Shown here: positions 1 through 9,501 of the stretch, piece after piece
How positions within the stretch are numbered: position 1 is the first letter of the stretch
How the letters are laid out: the number at the start of each line of letters is the position of its first letter
The notes under the pieces: generated by a model
What the model was told of the DNA's origin: nothing
The model's input: only the letters and a program-made list of their open reading frames with translations
Databases searched by the model: none
NCBI RefSeq assembly: GCF_015831355.1
Contig: NZ_JADWYR010000002.1
Coordinates: 434,001-498,000 of the forward strand
Length of the DNA: 64,000 bases
Reading direction: 5' to 3'
Source: Panacibacter microcysteis
GTDB lineage: Bacteria; Bacteroidota; Bacteroidia; Chitinophagales; Chitinophagaceae
Position numbers and translations under genes: made by a program

Positions 1-282
1 GTTTAGCGTAGTGCCGTCCGGCGTTACATAAATGATCTCATCGTAAGAGCGCTCACTTTTCAGTTGTTCAATCGCTTTTGCAAGTGGCTCACACATCATT
101 ACCATACCGGCGCCGCCACCATACTGGTAGTCGTCAACCTGCCCGTAAGCATTGACAGCCCATTGGCGTAAATTATGCAGGCAGACCTCCAGTAAACCTT
201 TCTCCTTTGCCCTTTTCATGATGCTGTGGTCTAGCGGGCTTTCCAGTAATTCCGGCAATACAGTTATTATATCTATTCTCAT
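1..282 (-). CDS. trmD: TrmD, tRNA (guanine-N1)-methyltransferase (N-terminal part only)
   Basis: TrmD methylates G37 N1 of tRNAs in the cytoplasm using S-adenosylmethionine and so prevents +1 frameshifting. The 94 visible codons begin MRIDIITVLPELLESPLDHS and include the family motif VDDYQYGGGAGMVM near residues 51-64. The rest of the protein, including the SAM-binding trefoil knot, lies beyond the left edge. The ATG lies 6 bp after the stop of the S4-domain gene, so the two are probably co-transcribed. Family assignment is secure from the N-terminal motifs. Confidence 0.93.
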   Translation of the reverse strand, partial: MRIDIITVLPELLESPLDHSIMKRAKEKGLLEVCLHNLRQWAVNAYGQVDDYQYGGGAGMVMMCEPLAKAIEQLKSERSYDEIIYVTPDGTTLN

Positions 283-288
283 ATTGTG

Positions 289-681
289 TTATTCGTTTTC
301 GAGGAAATCGCCCAGGTCCCTGCGCTGTTTTTTCGTAGGACGACCAATTTTACTAAGCCTCTTACCTGTATGAAAAGTTGCAGCCTGGAAGTTTAGTCGT
401 TCCAGTTCTTCTGCCGGTGTAATATCAACATAAAATTTGATGGCTTCTGTATAAGCAACCCGGTTATGTAACAAAGCAGTAACACGAATAACCCATTTAC
501 GCGCTTCTGTTTTTACTTCGTATTCTTCGCCAACATTCACCGTTTTGGAAGCTTTCGCAGTATTGCCCAGCCACTTTACTTTGCCTTTGTCGCATGCATC
601 TGCCGCCTGGCTGCGTGTTTTAAACAGTCGTATAGACCACAGGTATTTATCAATCCGCAGCTTTTCTTTCTGTTCTGTCAT
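289..681 (-). CDS. hslR: S4-domain RNA-binding protein, Hsp15/HslR-like
   Basis: The product has 130 residues. The N-terminal S4 fold (about residues 8-70) contains LRIDKYLWSIRLFKTRSQAADAC, matching Hsp15-type proteins, followed by a basic C-terminal tail with KRLSKIGRPTKKQRR. Hsp15 of Escherichia coli binds 50S subunits that carry a stalled nascent chain and helps recycle them; that role is inferred here. It lies immediately upstream of trmD on the same strand, in keeping with a small translation-related operon. Confidence 0.82.
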   Translation of the reverse strand: MTEQKEKLRIDKYLWSIRLFKTRSQAADACDKGKVKWLGNTAKASKTVNVGEEYEVKTEARKWVIRVTALLHNRVAYTEAIKFYVDITPAEELERLNFQAATFHTGKRLSKIGRPTKKQRRDLGDFLENE

Positions 682-999
682 ACACCAAAATTATAAATAA
701 CCGGTTACAGCGTAAAGAGTAATAAGTAATAAGTAATAAGTGGTAAGTAGTAAGTGGTAAGTAGTAAGTAGTGGGTGGTAAGTGGTTAGTAGTAAGTAAA
801 AGTGATAAGTTGTAAGTGCTATGTAATAAGTGATAAGAGATCGATATTGATATAGCGCGGTAAATTCACCATTCACCATTGATCATTCACCAGCAATAAA
901 AAACATCTGTTATTGATGCTTACAATTGTTATTACGATTTTATATTATCTTCACAACCTTGCTACGATTGCCTGTATAAAGTATGAAAATGTTTAGAAT
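682..999. other. Intergenic region with heptamer array, divergent between hslR and ppc
   Basis: About 318 bp. The left half is a degenerate 7-bp tandem array (separate entry). Positions about 866-890 carry short repeats of the ATTCACCATT type, also found near 18240. A weak promoter-like pair, TTG at 926-928 and TATCTTC at 946-952 with 17 bp between, precedes ppc. No gene is supported; the frame on the minus strand is only translated repeat. Confidence 0.6.
717..840 (+). repeat. Degenerate heptamer tandem array 1 (AAGTRGT type)
   Basis: Consecutive units such as AAGTAAT, AAGTGGT and AAGTAGT repeat with a strict 7-bp period for about 120 bp; the AAGT part is nearly invariant and the last three bases vary. 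Related arrays occur at 12813-12911 (inverted) and 18011-18146. Confidence 0.85.
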
Positions 1000-3579
1000 A
1001 TGGACGTGTATTCAAATAGCGCATTGCAGCAATTCAGGAACCTTGTAGGTATCCGTTTCCAGCTTTACAATAGCTTATTTACTTCGTTGCCCTTTCACCG
1101 TATTGAGAAAACCGGTGTATTGTTGTCATTGTTCCTGCTTCATTGTGAAGAAGGCTTTCTCAAAAAGCAGAGCCCGGTAGAGATAGTGGACAGTTTTCTC
1201 TCCCAGTATACATCTTATAAAAAAGAACAGGAGTTTATAGACCTTTTGTTTCGTTTTATACAATATTCAGAAAGGCAGGTAGTACTTTTTGATGCACTCG
1301 AAGATGCCGCGTTTAAAAACGTAAATGATCTAAACGGAACAGGTACGCTCAAACACCTGGAGTCTGAAGTTATCCAAAACCAGTCAAGGCCCGAACTTGC
1401 CGAAAAGCTGAAGGACTTCTCGGTAAGGCTGGTGCTTACGGCACATCCCACACAGTTTTATCCCGGCGAGGTATTGGGTATCATCAACGATCTTTCTGCG
1501 GCGCTGGCAGAAGAAAATGCGGCCATGATCAACATGTACCTGCAGCAGCTCGGTAAAACGCCATTTCTGAAAAAGCAAAAGCCCACACCTTATGATGAGG
1601 CAGTAAGCCTGCTCTGGTTTTTGGAAAACGTATTTTACCAGGCAGCAGGGGGTATACTGATGAAATTAAAAGATCAGTATGGAGATTTTATACAATCGAA
1701 AAATCCAATCATAAGAATGGGCTTCTGGCCCGGCGGAGACAGGGATGGTAACCCCTTTGTAAAAGCCGACACTACTCTAAAAGTTGCAGACGCATTACGC
1801 AACGGCATTCTGCGGTCTTATTATTTCTCTGTAAGAAGGCTCAAGCGCAGGCTTACTTTTAAAGGCGTTGAGGAACGGTGCATTGAACTGGAAAAGAAAC
1901 TGTACGATAATCTTTTTGTACCCGGTCACAAGGCCAACATCACACAAAAAGAAATACTGCAAACCCTCAATGAAGCCAGAAGGATTTTGATAGAGCAACA
2001 CAATGGGTTGTTCCTTCACCTGCTTGATAACGTTATTTGTAAAGTAGAAATATTCGGGTTGTTCTTTGCCTCGCTGGATTTAAGGCAGGATAGCACCGTA
2101 CACGGCAAAGCCCTTGATGCTATTGCAACAGTGAGCAACATTTTACCACCCGGCTATAGCGAGATGACCAACGATGAGAAGATCGGCGTTTTGCAGGATG
2201 TTCACCTTGCATTTCCAATAGAAGGCCTGGAAGATGAATTGTACAAAGACACATTGTTGAGTATGCAGGCAGCAAAGTCTATCCAGAAAACGAATGGAGA
2301 AGAAGGTTGCAACCGCTATATCATAAGCCAGTGCAACAGTGCATTAAACGTAATGGAAGTTTACGGCCTTTTCATGCTGTCCGGCTGGGAAGCAGAAAAG
2401 CTATGTATGGATATTGTGCCGCTTTTTGAGACCATCGGCGATCTCGAAAATGCGCCAGGCGTAATGCGTTCGCTTTATGAAAACAGTGTATACAAACAGC
2501 ACCTTAACAGGAGGCACAATACCCAAACCATCATGCTCGGTTTTTCAGATGGTACAAAAGATGGCGGATACCTGATGGCAAACTGGGGCATTTACAAAGC
2601 CAAGCAGGAACTAACCCGCATTTCAAAAGAGTATGATATAGATGTTGTATTCTTCGATGGCCGCGGCGGCCCTCCGGCAAGAGGTGGCGGTAAAACTCAT
2701 AAGTTTTATGCTTCTATGGGTAAAGACATTGCCAATAAAGAAATACAACTAACGGTGCAGGGCCAGACTGTCAGCTCAAACTTTGGAACGGTAGAAGCAG
2801 CACAGTTTAACATAGAGCAATTAATACATGCCGGCATCTCAAACGAAATTTTCTCCACAAAACAAATAACGCTTAAACAGGAAGAAGAAGCGTTGATACA
2901 AACGCTGGCAGATGACAGCTACAAAGCTTATATCGAGCTGAAAGAACATCCATATTTTGTAGAATACCTGGCGCAGGTAAGCCCGCTGCGCTTCTATGCA
3001 GAAACAAATATTGGCAGCCGGCCTGCAAAACGCGGCGGTTCAGCAAAACTCTCCCTGAAAGATTTAAGGGCTATTCCTTATGTAGGTTCGTGGAGCCAGC
3101 TAAAACAAAACGTTACAGGTTATTATGGCGTAGGCACTGCATTGAAAAAAATAGAAGAAGCCGGCAAATGGAAGCAGGTGCAAAAGCTTTACAAAGAATC
3201 GTTGTTCTTTAAAACCCTGATCGATAACTGTGAGATGGCAATGAAAAAATCTTATTTCCCGCTCACAGAATATCTTTCGTCGCATCCCAAATATGGTGAG
3301 ATATGGCGGAAAACATATGAAGAATATGAACTAACTGTACGCTATGTACTTAAATTATCCGGCAACAGCGAGCTCATGGCCGATTACCCGGTTGATCAAA
3401 TGTCTATCAGTATGCGGGAGAGAATTGTACTGCCGCTTGTTACCATTCAGCAATATGCGCTGTCTAAAGTACGCAATATGGAAGAACAGTTAATTCAAAC
3501 ACCTGTAAAAGATACTTATGGAAAGCTGGCAATGCGTTGCTCGTTCGGTATAATCAATGCAGGCCGTAACTCAGCCTAG
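1000..3579 (+). CDS. ppc: Phosphoenolpyruvate carboxylase
   Basis: The enzyme carboxylates phosphoenolpyruvate to oxaloacetate, replenishing the TCA cycle. The product has 859 residues, normal for the family. The first active-site histidine lies in LVLTAHPTQF (His149), the substrate/metal motif is GFWPGGDRDGNPF (about 243-254), and the glycine-rich mobile loop is FFDGRGGPPARGGG (about 551-565). In classical enzymes such as E. coli PEPC this loop begins FHGRGG, so the second catalytic His is Asp here. The C-terminus, IINAGRNSA, lacks the usual MRNTG-type end. It converges with the HAD gene with only 4 bp between stop codons and no visible terminator. Confidence 0.9.
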   Translation: MDVYSNSALQQFRNLVGIRFQLYNSLFTSLPFHRIEKTGVLLSLFLLHCEEGFLKKQSPVEIVDSFLSQYTSYKKEQEFIDLLFRFIQYSERQVVLFDALEDAAFKNVNDLNGTGTLKHLESEVIQNQSRPELAEKLKDFSVRLVLTAHPTQFYPGEVLGIINDLSAALAEENAAMINMYLQQLGKTPFLKKQKPTPYDEAVSLLWFLENVFYQAAGGILMKLKDQYGDFIQSKNPIIRMGFWPGGDRDGNPFVKADTTLKVADALRNGILRSYYFSVRRLKRRLTFKGVEERCIELEKKLYDNLFVPGHKANITQKEILQTLNEARRILIEQHNGLFLHLLDNVICKVEIFGLFFASLDLRQDSTVHGKALDAIATVSNILPPGYSEMTNDEKIGVLQDVHLAFPIEGLEDELYKDTLLSMQAAKSIQKTNGEEGCNRYIISQCNSALNVMEVYGLFMLSGWEAEKLCMDIVPLFETIGDLENAPGVMRSLYENSVYKQHLNRRHNTQTIMLGFSDGTKDGGYLMANWGIYKAKQELTRISKEYDIDVVFFDGRGGPPARGGGKTHKFYASMGKDIANKEIQLTVQGQTVSSNFGTVEAAQFNIEQLIHAGISNEIFSTKQITLKQEEEALIQTLADDSYKAYIELKEHPYFVEYLAQVSPLRFYAETNIGSRPAKRGGSAKLSLKDLRAIPYVGSWSQLKQNVTGYYGVGTALKKIEEAGKWKQVQKLYKESLFFKTLIDNCEMAMKKSYFPLTEYLSSHPKYGEIWRKTYEEYELTVRYVLKLSGNSELMADYPVDQMSISMRERIVLPLVTIQQYALSKVRNMEEQLIQTPVKDTYGKLAMRCSFGIINAGRNSA

Positions 3580-3583
3580 TCAG

Positions 3584-4435
3584 TTACACCACTGCGCTTT
3601 CACATACATAAGTTGGCAATATACCAGTAGATCGTATCCTGGTTTCAGCATCGTCAGGCAATGTGTTGCCCGATAATACAAGCACGGTGTCGAGTCCAAA
3701 TTTATTACCACCGATAATATCTGTATGCAGTGTATCGCCCACCATTAATATTTCACGCTTGCTTACGCTCATACGTTCACGTATAAGGTCGTAAGCAAAC
3801 ATAAAGATCTGCGAATCTGGTTTGCCAAAACGCAGGAAACGCTTACCCACAATGCTTTCAATCATTGTGGCAATACCACCAATGGCAATAGACACTTCAT
3901 TGCTGCCGCTCAGCGGATAGATGTTATCTGTATTTGCCACAATTGCAGGAATGGTTTTTTTGCGCAGAATGTTTACTGTTTTGTTCAGGTCATCAAACCA
4001 GTTATAGCCTTCATCATCAAGCAGCACAAGTGCGCTTACGTTATGCATATTTTGCTGGTTAATGGCGCTAACCGGCAGCGTATGCAATCCTGAACTATCA
4101 ATGTAATGCGCTGAATTTTGCGTGCCGAGGTAAGCAACAATACCTTCATTAACCTTCAGGTCAAGGTATTCTTTCGCCAGCATACCAGACGAAACAATAC
4201 GATCCTGGTCTATGGCATATAAACCCATTTTGTGGTAAGATTCTGCCAGTTGCTTAGGGCTGCGCGAGGCATCGTTGGTTACAATATAATATTCTTTGCC
4301 CTGGTCTGCCAGGTATGCAAAAGTTTTTTCAATACCCGGCAAAAGACCATTGTAACTTTTGAGTACACCAAAGGCGTCAAAAAAAACGATCCTGTATTTA
4401 TCTACAACAGATTTAAAATCCTGTACCTGCAACAT
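3584..4435 (-). CDS. HAD-superfamily class IIA hydrolase (NagD-like)
   Basis: A 283-residue phosphatase-like protein. HAD motif I is FFDAFGVLK (nucleophile Asp about residue 20, with Phe where many HAD phosphatases have the second Asp), motif II is YYIVTNDAS, the motif III lysine is in RFGKPDSQIF and motif IV is MVGDTLHTDIIGG. The long insertion between motifs II and III marks the class IIA cap type seen in NagD. The substrate is unknown, probably a small phosphorylated metabolite in the cytoplasm. The start codon lies 7 bp from the A-rich end of repeat module R1, which therefore forms its leader. Confidence 0.8.
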   Translation of the reverse strand: MLQVQDFKSVVDKYRIVFFDAFGVLKSYNGLLPGIEKTFAYLADQGKEYYIVTNDASRSPKQLAESYHKMGLYAIDQDRIVSSGMLAKEYLDLKVNEGIVAYLGTQNSAHYIDSSGLHTLPVSAINQQNMHNVSALVLLDDEGYNWFDDLNKTVNILRKKTIPAIVANTDNIYPLSGSNEVSIAIGGIATMIESIVGKRFLRFGKPDSQIFMFAYDLIRERMSVSKREILMVGDTLHTDIIGGNKFGLDTVLVLSGNTLPDDAETRIRSTGILPTYVCESAVV

Positions 4436-4442
4436 GTTGTTA

Positions 4443-4502
4443 TTTTTTATGAACCCGGCTTTATAACAATGATTAAGCTTTTGTTGCGTCGCACTCTTGT
4501 AC
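4443..4502 (-). repeat. 60-bp intergenic module R1 (type B)
   Basis: Core GTACAAGAGTGCGACGCAAC reads on the minus strand from 4502; the A-rich end at 4443 is 7 bp from the start codon of the HAD gene. Outside the core is a ACTACATCAC...GGGCAAC stretch that recurs in other copies. Confidence 0.92.
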
Positions 4503-4589
4503 TACATCACATTGGGCAACATGATACTGCATAGCTTGCAACGCAGCATAAATAAAGGAAAATACTGATCGACAAAACACATTGCACAA

Positions 4590-5645
4590 CTATTTCTTTT
4601 TTGTTTCTTTTATTTTAAGCGCACTGATCAGTTTTTCAGCATCAAAATCTCTGTCAACAGAAGGAAGATAAATATCATACGCTTCTGCCCTTAATTTTTT
4701 CGCATACTGATCGCTGAAGAAATAAGATCCGTCCTTGATCACGTAATTTAATATAAAGAAGCGATAACCTTCTTTCAAAAATCTCAGTTCATCTGCAGTC
4801 AGTGGATTTACTTCATGGTATGCTTCCAGGAACATGATGAACCTGTCTTCCATCATAGGGTTTATGATATAACTGAAAACAGTCTTGTCACCAACATTTG
4901 AAACAACACGGCTGAAAAAATAAAAATCCATCATGCGGCTGCTCATGCGAAACCAGTCATAATCCCAGCGGGAATAAAGTTCCTGCTTGTTGCTTACAGA
5001 GAAGTTACCTATGTTCCAGTCTATAAATACAGGTATTGTTTCAAATGCGGCGGCATTTGTCTTCAACCTGTTTTTCAAAAAAAGGTTGCAATGGTATTTG
5101 ATCATATCTGCCTGTGCCCTTGTACCAAACCTGCTTTCATCTTCTTCCACGCGTTCCAGCAGGGTGTAAATATCTGTACGCAATGTTTTGGAAGATTTTG
5201 GCAGCACATTTTTTACTTTGGAGCAGGCTTTATGAAATTTGCCGATCTGCTGACCAAACTTCCTGATGTGCGATTCTTCCAGCCTTCTTGGCAACCGTTG
5301 CATTACCCGCACAGGGTTATAAAAGATCACCCAGGCGTCATTCTTACCATGTTTGTAATGGTAGGTGTACACACGGTTATTTTTCAATAATGACTTGGCC
5401 AGTAAATTTTCAAACGGATAAAGCAGGTTATTAGAGAGTGCATGAATGATGCGGTGATCTTCTTTAAAATGCTCGTATTTGCCGAAGTAGGAAAATTTGG
5501 CTATAATGATATCTTCATCTTCAAATGTTATACGAAATACGTGATTGGTAGAAACCCTTGCACTTATATCTTCAATCTTGCTGATCTTTTTGGTAGGATC
5601 GTAGCCTTCCCAGGCTTTTTTTATTATCCTTGAGTGGTCTATCAT
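4590..5645 (-). CDS. Aminoglycoside-phosphotransferase-like (APH) kinase family protein
   Basis: A 351-residue protein with the protein-kinase-like APH fold. VFRITFEDEDIIIAKFSYFG (about 36-55) resembles the beta3 strand with the ATP-binding Lys, VFIDWNIGNFSV matches the catalytic loop D-x-x-x-x-N pattern, and the metal-binding Asp is in SRWDYDWFRM. The catalytic loop lacks the usual HGD start. The substrate cannot be read from the sequence; such proteins include sugar, choline and antibiotic kinases. It stands alone between modules R1 and R2, whose cores both face it, and is not obviously part of an operon. Confidence 0.66.
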   Translation of the reverse strand: MIDHSRIIKKAWEGYDPTKKISKIEDISARVSTNHVFRITFEDEDIIIAKFSYFGKYEHFKEDHRIIHALSNNLLYPFENLLAKSLLKNNRVYTYHYKHGKNDAWVIFYNPVRVMQRLPRRLEESHIRKFGQQIGKFHKACSKVKNVLPKSSKTLRTDIYTLLERVEEDESRFGTRAQADMIKYHCNLFLKNRLKTNAAAFETIPVFIDWNIGNFSVSNKQELYSRWDYDWFRMSSRMMDFYFFSRVVSNVGDKTVFSYIINPMMEDRFIMFLEAYHEVNPLTADELRFLKEGYRFFILNYVIKDGSYFFSDQYAKKLRAEAYDIYLPSVDRDFDAEKLISALKIKETKKK

Positions 5646-5915
5646 ATGATTTAATTCATGTATGGCTTAAGCGGGTGCAAATGTAATCATTAAACATCTA
5701 TGATTTGTGTCATGGTAACGATGTTAATGACTGGTTAACACAACTGCTGGTAACCGTTTACGTTTGTAAGGCAGGTAAACGTAAAACCGGCAACTTTTAT
5801 TTGTACATGCGCAAAAAACGAATGCATATGTGCAGCGGCCTTTTTGATTTTGTGCAACGATGGTTGGAGGCCGGTTGCAGAAACACAACGCCACAGCTGC
5901 CATAAAAAACGGAAC

Positions 5916-5975
5916 GCACAAGTGAGTGACACAACCGGCGATGCCATAAAAAACCGGTGCCCGAATAATCATTCA
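5916..5975 (+). repeat. 60-bp intergenic module R2 (type A)
   Basis: The core begins GCACAAGTGAGTGACACAAC (one change from GTAC) and is followed by CGGCGATGCC. The A-rich end is degenerate. It points toward prfC, 162 bp away; the APH-like gene on the core side is 270 bp away. Confidence 0.8.
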
Positions 5976-6120
5976 TGCCAGGTGTAGCGCAGAAATGCGG
6001 CCTTGAAACAAACAACCACGAAACGTTAATGCAGCTAAAGACTGCCTTATACAAAATAGATAACAGATTAAGCTTTCAGGGCATCTGTACCTGTTGCCAC
6101 CCTTATAAGTTCCAAATCCT

Positions 6121-6128
6121 TACTTTTG
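6121..6128 (+). promoter_or_regulatory. -7 promoter element of prfC
   Basis: TACTTTTG matches the Bacteroidota TAnnTTTG box and lies 9 bp before the chosen ATG, so the transcript is predicted to be leaderless or nearly so. No TTG at ideal spacing was found; the nearest is 24 bp upstream. Confidence 0.5.
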
Positions 6129-6137
6129 CGCCCGATT

Positions 6138-7724
6138 ATGAAGTACGAAAAAGAGATCAGCCGCCGCAAAACTTTTGCAATTATTTCTCACCCGGATGCC
6201 GGTAAAACCACGCTTACAGAAAAGTTCCTCTTGTTTGGGGGCGCTATTCAAACTGCGGGTGCAGTAAAGAGCAATAAAATAAAGAAGCATGCAACCAGCG
6301 ACTTTATGGATATTGAAAGGCAGCGCGGCATCTCTGTTGCTACGAGTGTTATGACCTTTGAATACAAAGATTTCCTGATCAATTTGCTTGATACGCCCGG
6401 CCACAAAGACTTTGCGGAAGATACCTACAGAACGTTGACCGCAGTTGACAGTGTAGTGCTGGTGGTAGACAGTGTAAACGGGGTAGAGGCCCAGACACGC
6501 CGGCTGATGGAAGTTTGCCGTATGAGAGATACGCCGGTAATTGTCTTTATTAATAAGATGGACCGTGATGGTAAGAACCGTTTTGACCTGTTGGAGGAAA
6601 TTGAAAAAGAACTGAAGATATCGCTGCACCCGATGACATGGCCCATCAACAGCGGTAAAGATTTTAAAGGCGTATATAATCTTGACGATAAAAGCCTGCG
6701 ACTTTTCACGGCCAATACAAAGGCAGATGACGAAGATGTAATTGCCATCAGCGATCTTGCTGATGCTACACTGGATGCCAGAATAGGCGACCGCGATGCA
6801 GCACAACTGCGCGAAGATGTTGAACTGATTGATGGCGTTTACGGCCAACTGAACTCAGCCGATTACCTGGATGGTAAAATAGCACCCGTATTTTTTGGCA
6901 GTGCTGTTAACAACTTTGGCGTAAAAGAAATGCTTGATACATTTATTCGTATTGCACCAACGCCACGCGACAGGGAAACAACCAGGCGTGAAATTGCTGC
7001 GGGTGAAGACAAATTCAGCGGCTTTGTTTTTAAAATACACGCCAACTTAGACCCCAAGCACCGCGATAGGATTGCTTTTCTGCGTGTGTGCAGCGGCAAA
7101 TTTGAACGCAACAGGTATTACCACCATGTACGGCTGGATAAAGATTTTCGTTTCAGTAATCCATATACGTTTATGGCACGCAGTAAGGATGTGATTGAAG
7201 ATGCCTTTCCCGGAGATGTGGTAGGTTTATTTGATACGGGCAACTTTAAAATTGGTGACACACTTACGGAAGGCGAAGATTTTTATTTTACGGGTATTCC
7301 ATCTTTCTCACCGGAAATATTTAAAGAACTGGTGAACAAAGACCCGATGAAGACCAAACAACTGGAGAAAGGAATACGCCAGCTGACAGATGAAGGCGTT
7401 GCGCAGTTGTTTACGCAGTTTGGCGGAACGAAGAAAATAATTGGTTGTGTAGGAGAGTTACAGTTTGAAGTAATACAATACCGTTTATTACATGAGTATA
7501 GTGCAGCCTGCGAATTCAGGGCATTACCTTTTTATAAAGCCTGCTGGCTTACCAGCAATGATCAAAAAAAGCTGGATGATTTTCTGCGTTTCAAACAAAC
7601 AAATTCCGGTGAGGACAAAGATGGTCACCCGGTTTACCTGGCGCAAAGTGAATGGTTTTTGAATACGGAAATACAGAATAATCCTGATATTCAGTTTCAC
7701 TTTACCAGTGAGATACATAAGTAA
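6138..7724 (+). CDS. prfC: Peptide chain release factor 3 (RF3)
   Basis: RF3 is a GTPase that recycles RF1/RF2 from the ribosome after termination. The 528-residue protein has G1 [13 protein letters not shown], switch I region [14 protein letters not shown]3 DTPGHKDF and G4 NKMD, then the RF3-type domain II and C-terminal domains ([20 protein letters not shown]). I chose the ATG at 6138 ([11 protein letters not shown]) over an in-frame TTG at 6126, because homologues begin here and the TAnnTTTG box ends at 6128. It is convergent with purB. Confidence 0.93.
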   Translation: MKYEKEISRRKTFAIISHPDAGKTTLTEKFLLFGGAIQTAGAVKSNKIKKHATSDFMDIERQRGISVATSVMTFEYKDFLINLLDTPGHKDFAEDTYRTLTAVDSVVLVVDSVNGVEAQTRRLMEVCRMRDTPVIVFINKMDRDGKNRFDLLEEIEKELKISLHPMTWPINSGKDFKGVYNLDDKSLRLFTANTKADDEDVIAISDLADATLDARIGDRDAAQLREDVELIDGVYGQLNSADYLDGKIAPVFFGSAVNNFGVKEMLDTFIRIAPTPRDRETTRREIAAGEDKFSGFVFKIHANLDPKHRDRIAFLRVCSGKFERNRYYHHVRLDKDFRFSNPYTFMARSKDVIEDAFPGDVVGLFDTGNFKIGDTLTEGEDFYFTGIPSFSPEIFKELVNKDPMKTKQLEKGIRQLTDEGVAQLFTQFGGTKKIIGCVGELQFEVIQYRLLHEYSAACEFRALPFYKACWLTSNDQKKLDDFLRFKQTNSGEDKDGHPVYLAQSEWFLNTEIQNNPDIQFHFTSEIHK

Positions 7725-7822
7725 CCAGAACCTGTGACAACCCTTCCGAACCTTACAGTTTAGTGCCAGGGATTATAAGTTGGGCTTATTCGCAGCGGAC
7801 TAGCAACCTTCGCCTTTTTATT

Positions 7823-9169
7823 TTAATACCCCGGGTTCACACCGGTATAATTGTGTGGTGTAATAGCTTTCAGTTCCTGCTTTATTGCTGTACTTACTTT
7901 AAGTGAAGAAATGAAACTATGAATATCCTGTTTGGTGATGGCGGACTTCCCTCTTGTAAGTTCTTTCAGCGCCTCGTAAGGGTTCGGGTATTGCTCCCTG
8001 CGAAGAATGGTTTGTATGGCTTCTGCAACAACCGCCCAGTTATTTTCAAGGTCATCTTTCAGTTTTGCTTCATGTAATACCAGTTTGCTTAGACCTTTTT
8101 CAAGAGATTTTATTGCAATTACCGTATGTGCCACAGGTACGCCAAGATTTCTAAGTACAGTTGAATCGGTAAGATCCCGCTGCAGCCTTGAGACAGGTAG
8201 TTTGGCCGAAAGATGCTCCAGCAGTGCATTTGCCATACCCAGGTTGCCTTCCGCATTTTCGAAATCTATCGGGTTAACCTTGTGCGGCATAGCGCTTGAG
8301 CCAACTTCTCCTTTTTTTACTTTTTGCTTGAAATAGTCCATGCTGATGTATGTCCATATATCGCGGCAAAGATCAACCAGTATATTGTTGATGCGTTTAA
8401 GTGCATCGAAATGTGCAGCCAGGTTATCGTAGTGCTCAATCTGCGTGGTAAACTGCATGCGTTGCAACCCCAATACATTTTCTACAAATTCATTACCGAG
8501 TGCTACCCAGTCTTTCTTAGGGTATGCAATTTTATGGGCATTAAAGTTGCCGGTGGCACCGCCAAATTTTGCGGCATATGGTATATAAGAAAAAAGCTGT
8601 ACCTGGTTTTCCAGCCGCTCTACAAAAACCATCAACTCTTTGCCCAGTTTGGTTGGCGATGCAGGCTGGCCGTGTGTTCTGGCAAGCATAGAAACGTCTT
8701 TCCATTGCTTTGCAAGCGTAAGTAAATTCGATTGCAGGTTTATTAGCATGGGCAGGTAATCATGCTCCATGCAGTTTTTCCAGCTGAGAGGTATAGAAGT
8801 ATTGTTGATGTCCTGAGATGTAAGGCCGAAATGTATCCACTCTTTGGCCTCTGCAGCCTGCGCTTTATCAAGCTGTTCTTTCAGAAAGTATTCAACGGCT
8901 TTTACATCGTGGTTGGTTACACGTTCAATGTCTTTTATCTGCTGAGCATCATCAATGGAAAATTCTGCTGCCACTTTACGCAAATGCTGGCGTGCTTTTA
9001 CATTGAGCCTGAAAAATTTCTTATCGGCAAGAAAAAGAAAGTATTCAATTTCTACAATTACACGGTATTTCATTAAAGCGTATTCTGAAAAATATTCGCC
9101 GAGGTGTGCAACCTGTTTGCGGTAGCGACCATCGACAGGAGAAATGGCAGTAAGGTTTGTAAGCTCCAT
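7823..9169 (-). CDS. purB: Adenylosuccinate lyase
   Basis: PurB performs two fumarate-releasing steps in purine synthesis: SAICAR to AICAR, and adenylosuccinate to AMP. The 448-residue protein carries the fumarase/aspartase superfamily signature GSSAMPHKVNPIDFENAEGN and the catalytic-histidine region ARTHGQPASPTKLG. I place the start at 9169 (MELTNLTAISPVDGRYR), the usual N-terminus. The frame stays open another 48 codons upstream, but that extension runs into repeat module R3 and has no homologous character. Upstream is the divergent mqnA. Confidence 0.92.
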   Translation of the reverse strand: MELTNLTAISPVDGRYRKQVAHLGEYFSEYALMKYRVIVEIEYFLFLADKKFFRLNVKARQHLRKVAAEFSIDDAQQIKDIERVTNHDVKAVEYFLKEQLDKAQAAEAKEWIHFGLTSQDINNTSIPLSWKNCMEHDYLPMLINLQSNLLTLAKQWKDVSMLARTHGQPASPTKLGKELMVFVERLENQVQLFSYIPYAAKFGGATGNFNAHKIAYPKKDWVALGNEFVENVLGLQRMQFTTQIEHYDNLAAHFDALKRINNILVDLCRDIWTYISMDYFKQKVKKGEVGSSAMPHKVNPIDFENAEGNLGMANALLEHLSAKLPVSRLQRDLTDSTVLRNLGVPVAHTVIAIKSLEKGLSKLVLHEAKLKDDLENNWAVVAEAIQTILRREQYPNPYEALKELTRGKSAITKQDIHSFISSLKVSTAIKQELKAITPHNYTGVNPGY

Positions 9170-9263
9170 TGAAGTTTGTTGTTTCCAGTTGCGGGGTTTC
9201 GCTTGCCCGTTTGCAGTAACTGGTAACTGGTAACCGGTGTGGTTACATTTTTGTAATGCTGAT

Positions 9264-9323
9264 TTAATTATGTTGCAGGCTTTCTGTTCTTTGGTCATCG
9301 CCTGTTGTGTCACTCACTTGTAC
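9264..9323 (-). repeat. 60-bp intergenic module R3 (type A)
   Basis: Core GTACAAGTGAGTGACACAAC reads leftward from 9323 and is followed by AGGCGATGAC. The A-rich end is 94 bp from the purB start. It forms a head-to-head pair with R4, cores facing each other across 89 bp. Confidence 0.9.
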
Positions 9324-9412
9324 ATTCGGAAGAAGAATCAACAAAGCAGCACGCAAAGGGTACAGGCATTACTATGCATTGCTGGCTGTTTATTGTTCAT
9401 TTATATTCAACA

Positions 9413-9472
9413 GTACAAGAGTGCGACGCAAGGGACGATGCCATTCCACACAAAAGCCGGGTTCATAAAAAT
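9413..9472 (+). repeat. 60-bp intergenic module R4 (type B)
   Basis: Begins GTACAAGAGTGCGACGCAAG and ends AAAGCCGGGTTCATAAAAAT, 29 bp before the mqnA start. It is one of the best-preserved copies. Confidence 0.92.
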
Positions 9473-9501
9473 CCCTTTATTTTGCGGCAAAAATAATTGA
9501 A

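Larger units (their letters stand above)
5646..6137. other. Intergenic region between APH-like gene and prfC
   Basis: About 490 bp. It holds module R2 (5916-5975) and a -7 element of prfC (6121-6128). The rest has no recognisable gene, hairpin terminator or RNA; small open frames here lack family features and overlap each other on both strands. Confidence 0.55.

Noticed and set aside
717-840. CRISPR array
   Set aside because: The period is only 7 bp with no spacers, and no cas gene is present; it is a degenerate tandem array.
691-879. Short Leu/Thr/Tyr-rich protein on the minus strand
   Set aside because: It is the translation of the heptamer array, with repeated LTTYHLL units, and has no gene context.
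5646-5910. Small genes between the APH-like gene and prfC
   Set aside because: Several short frames overlap on both strands, none with family character, start context or signal features.
6120-6848. 242-residue open frame antisense to prfC
   Set aside because: Covers the conserved G-domain of RF3 on the other strand; no family features.
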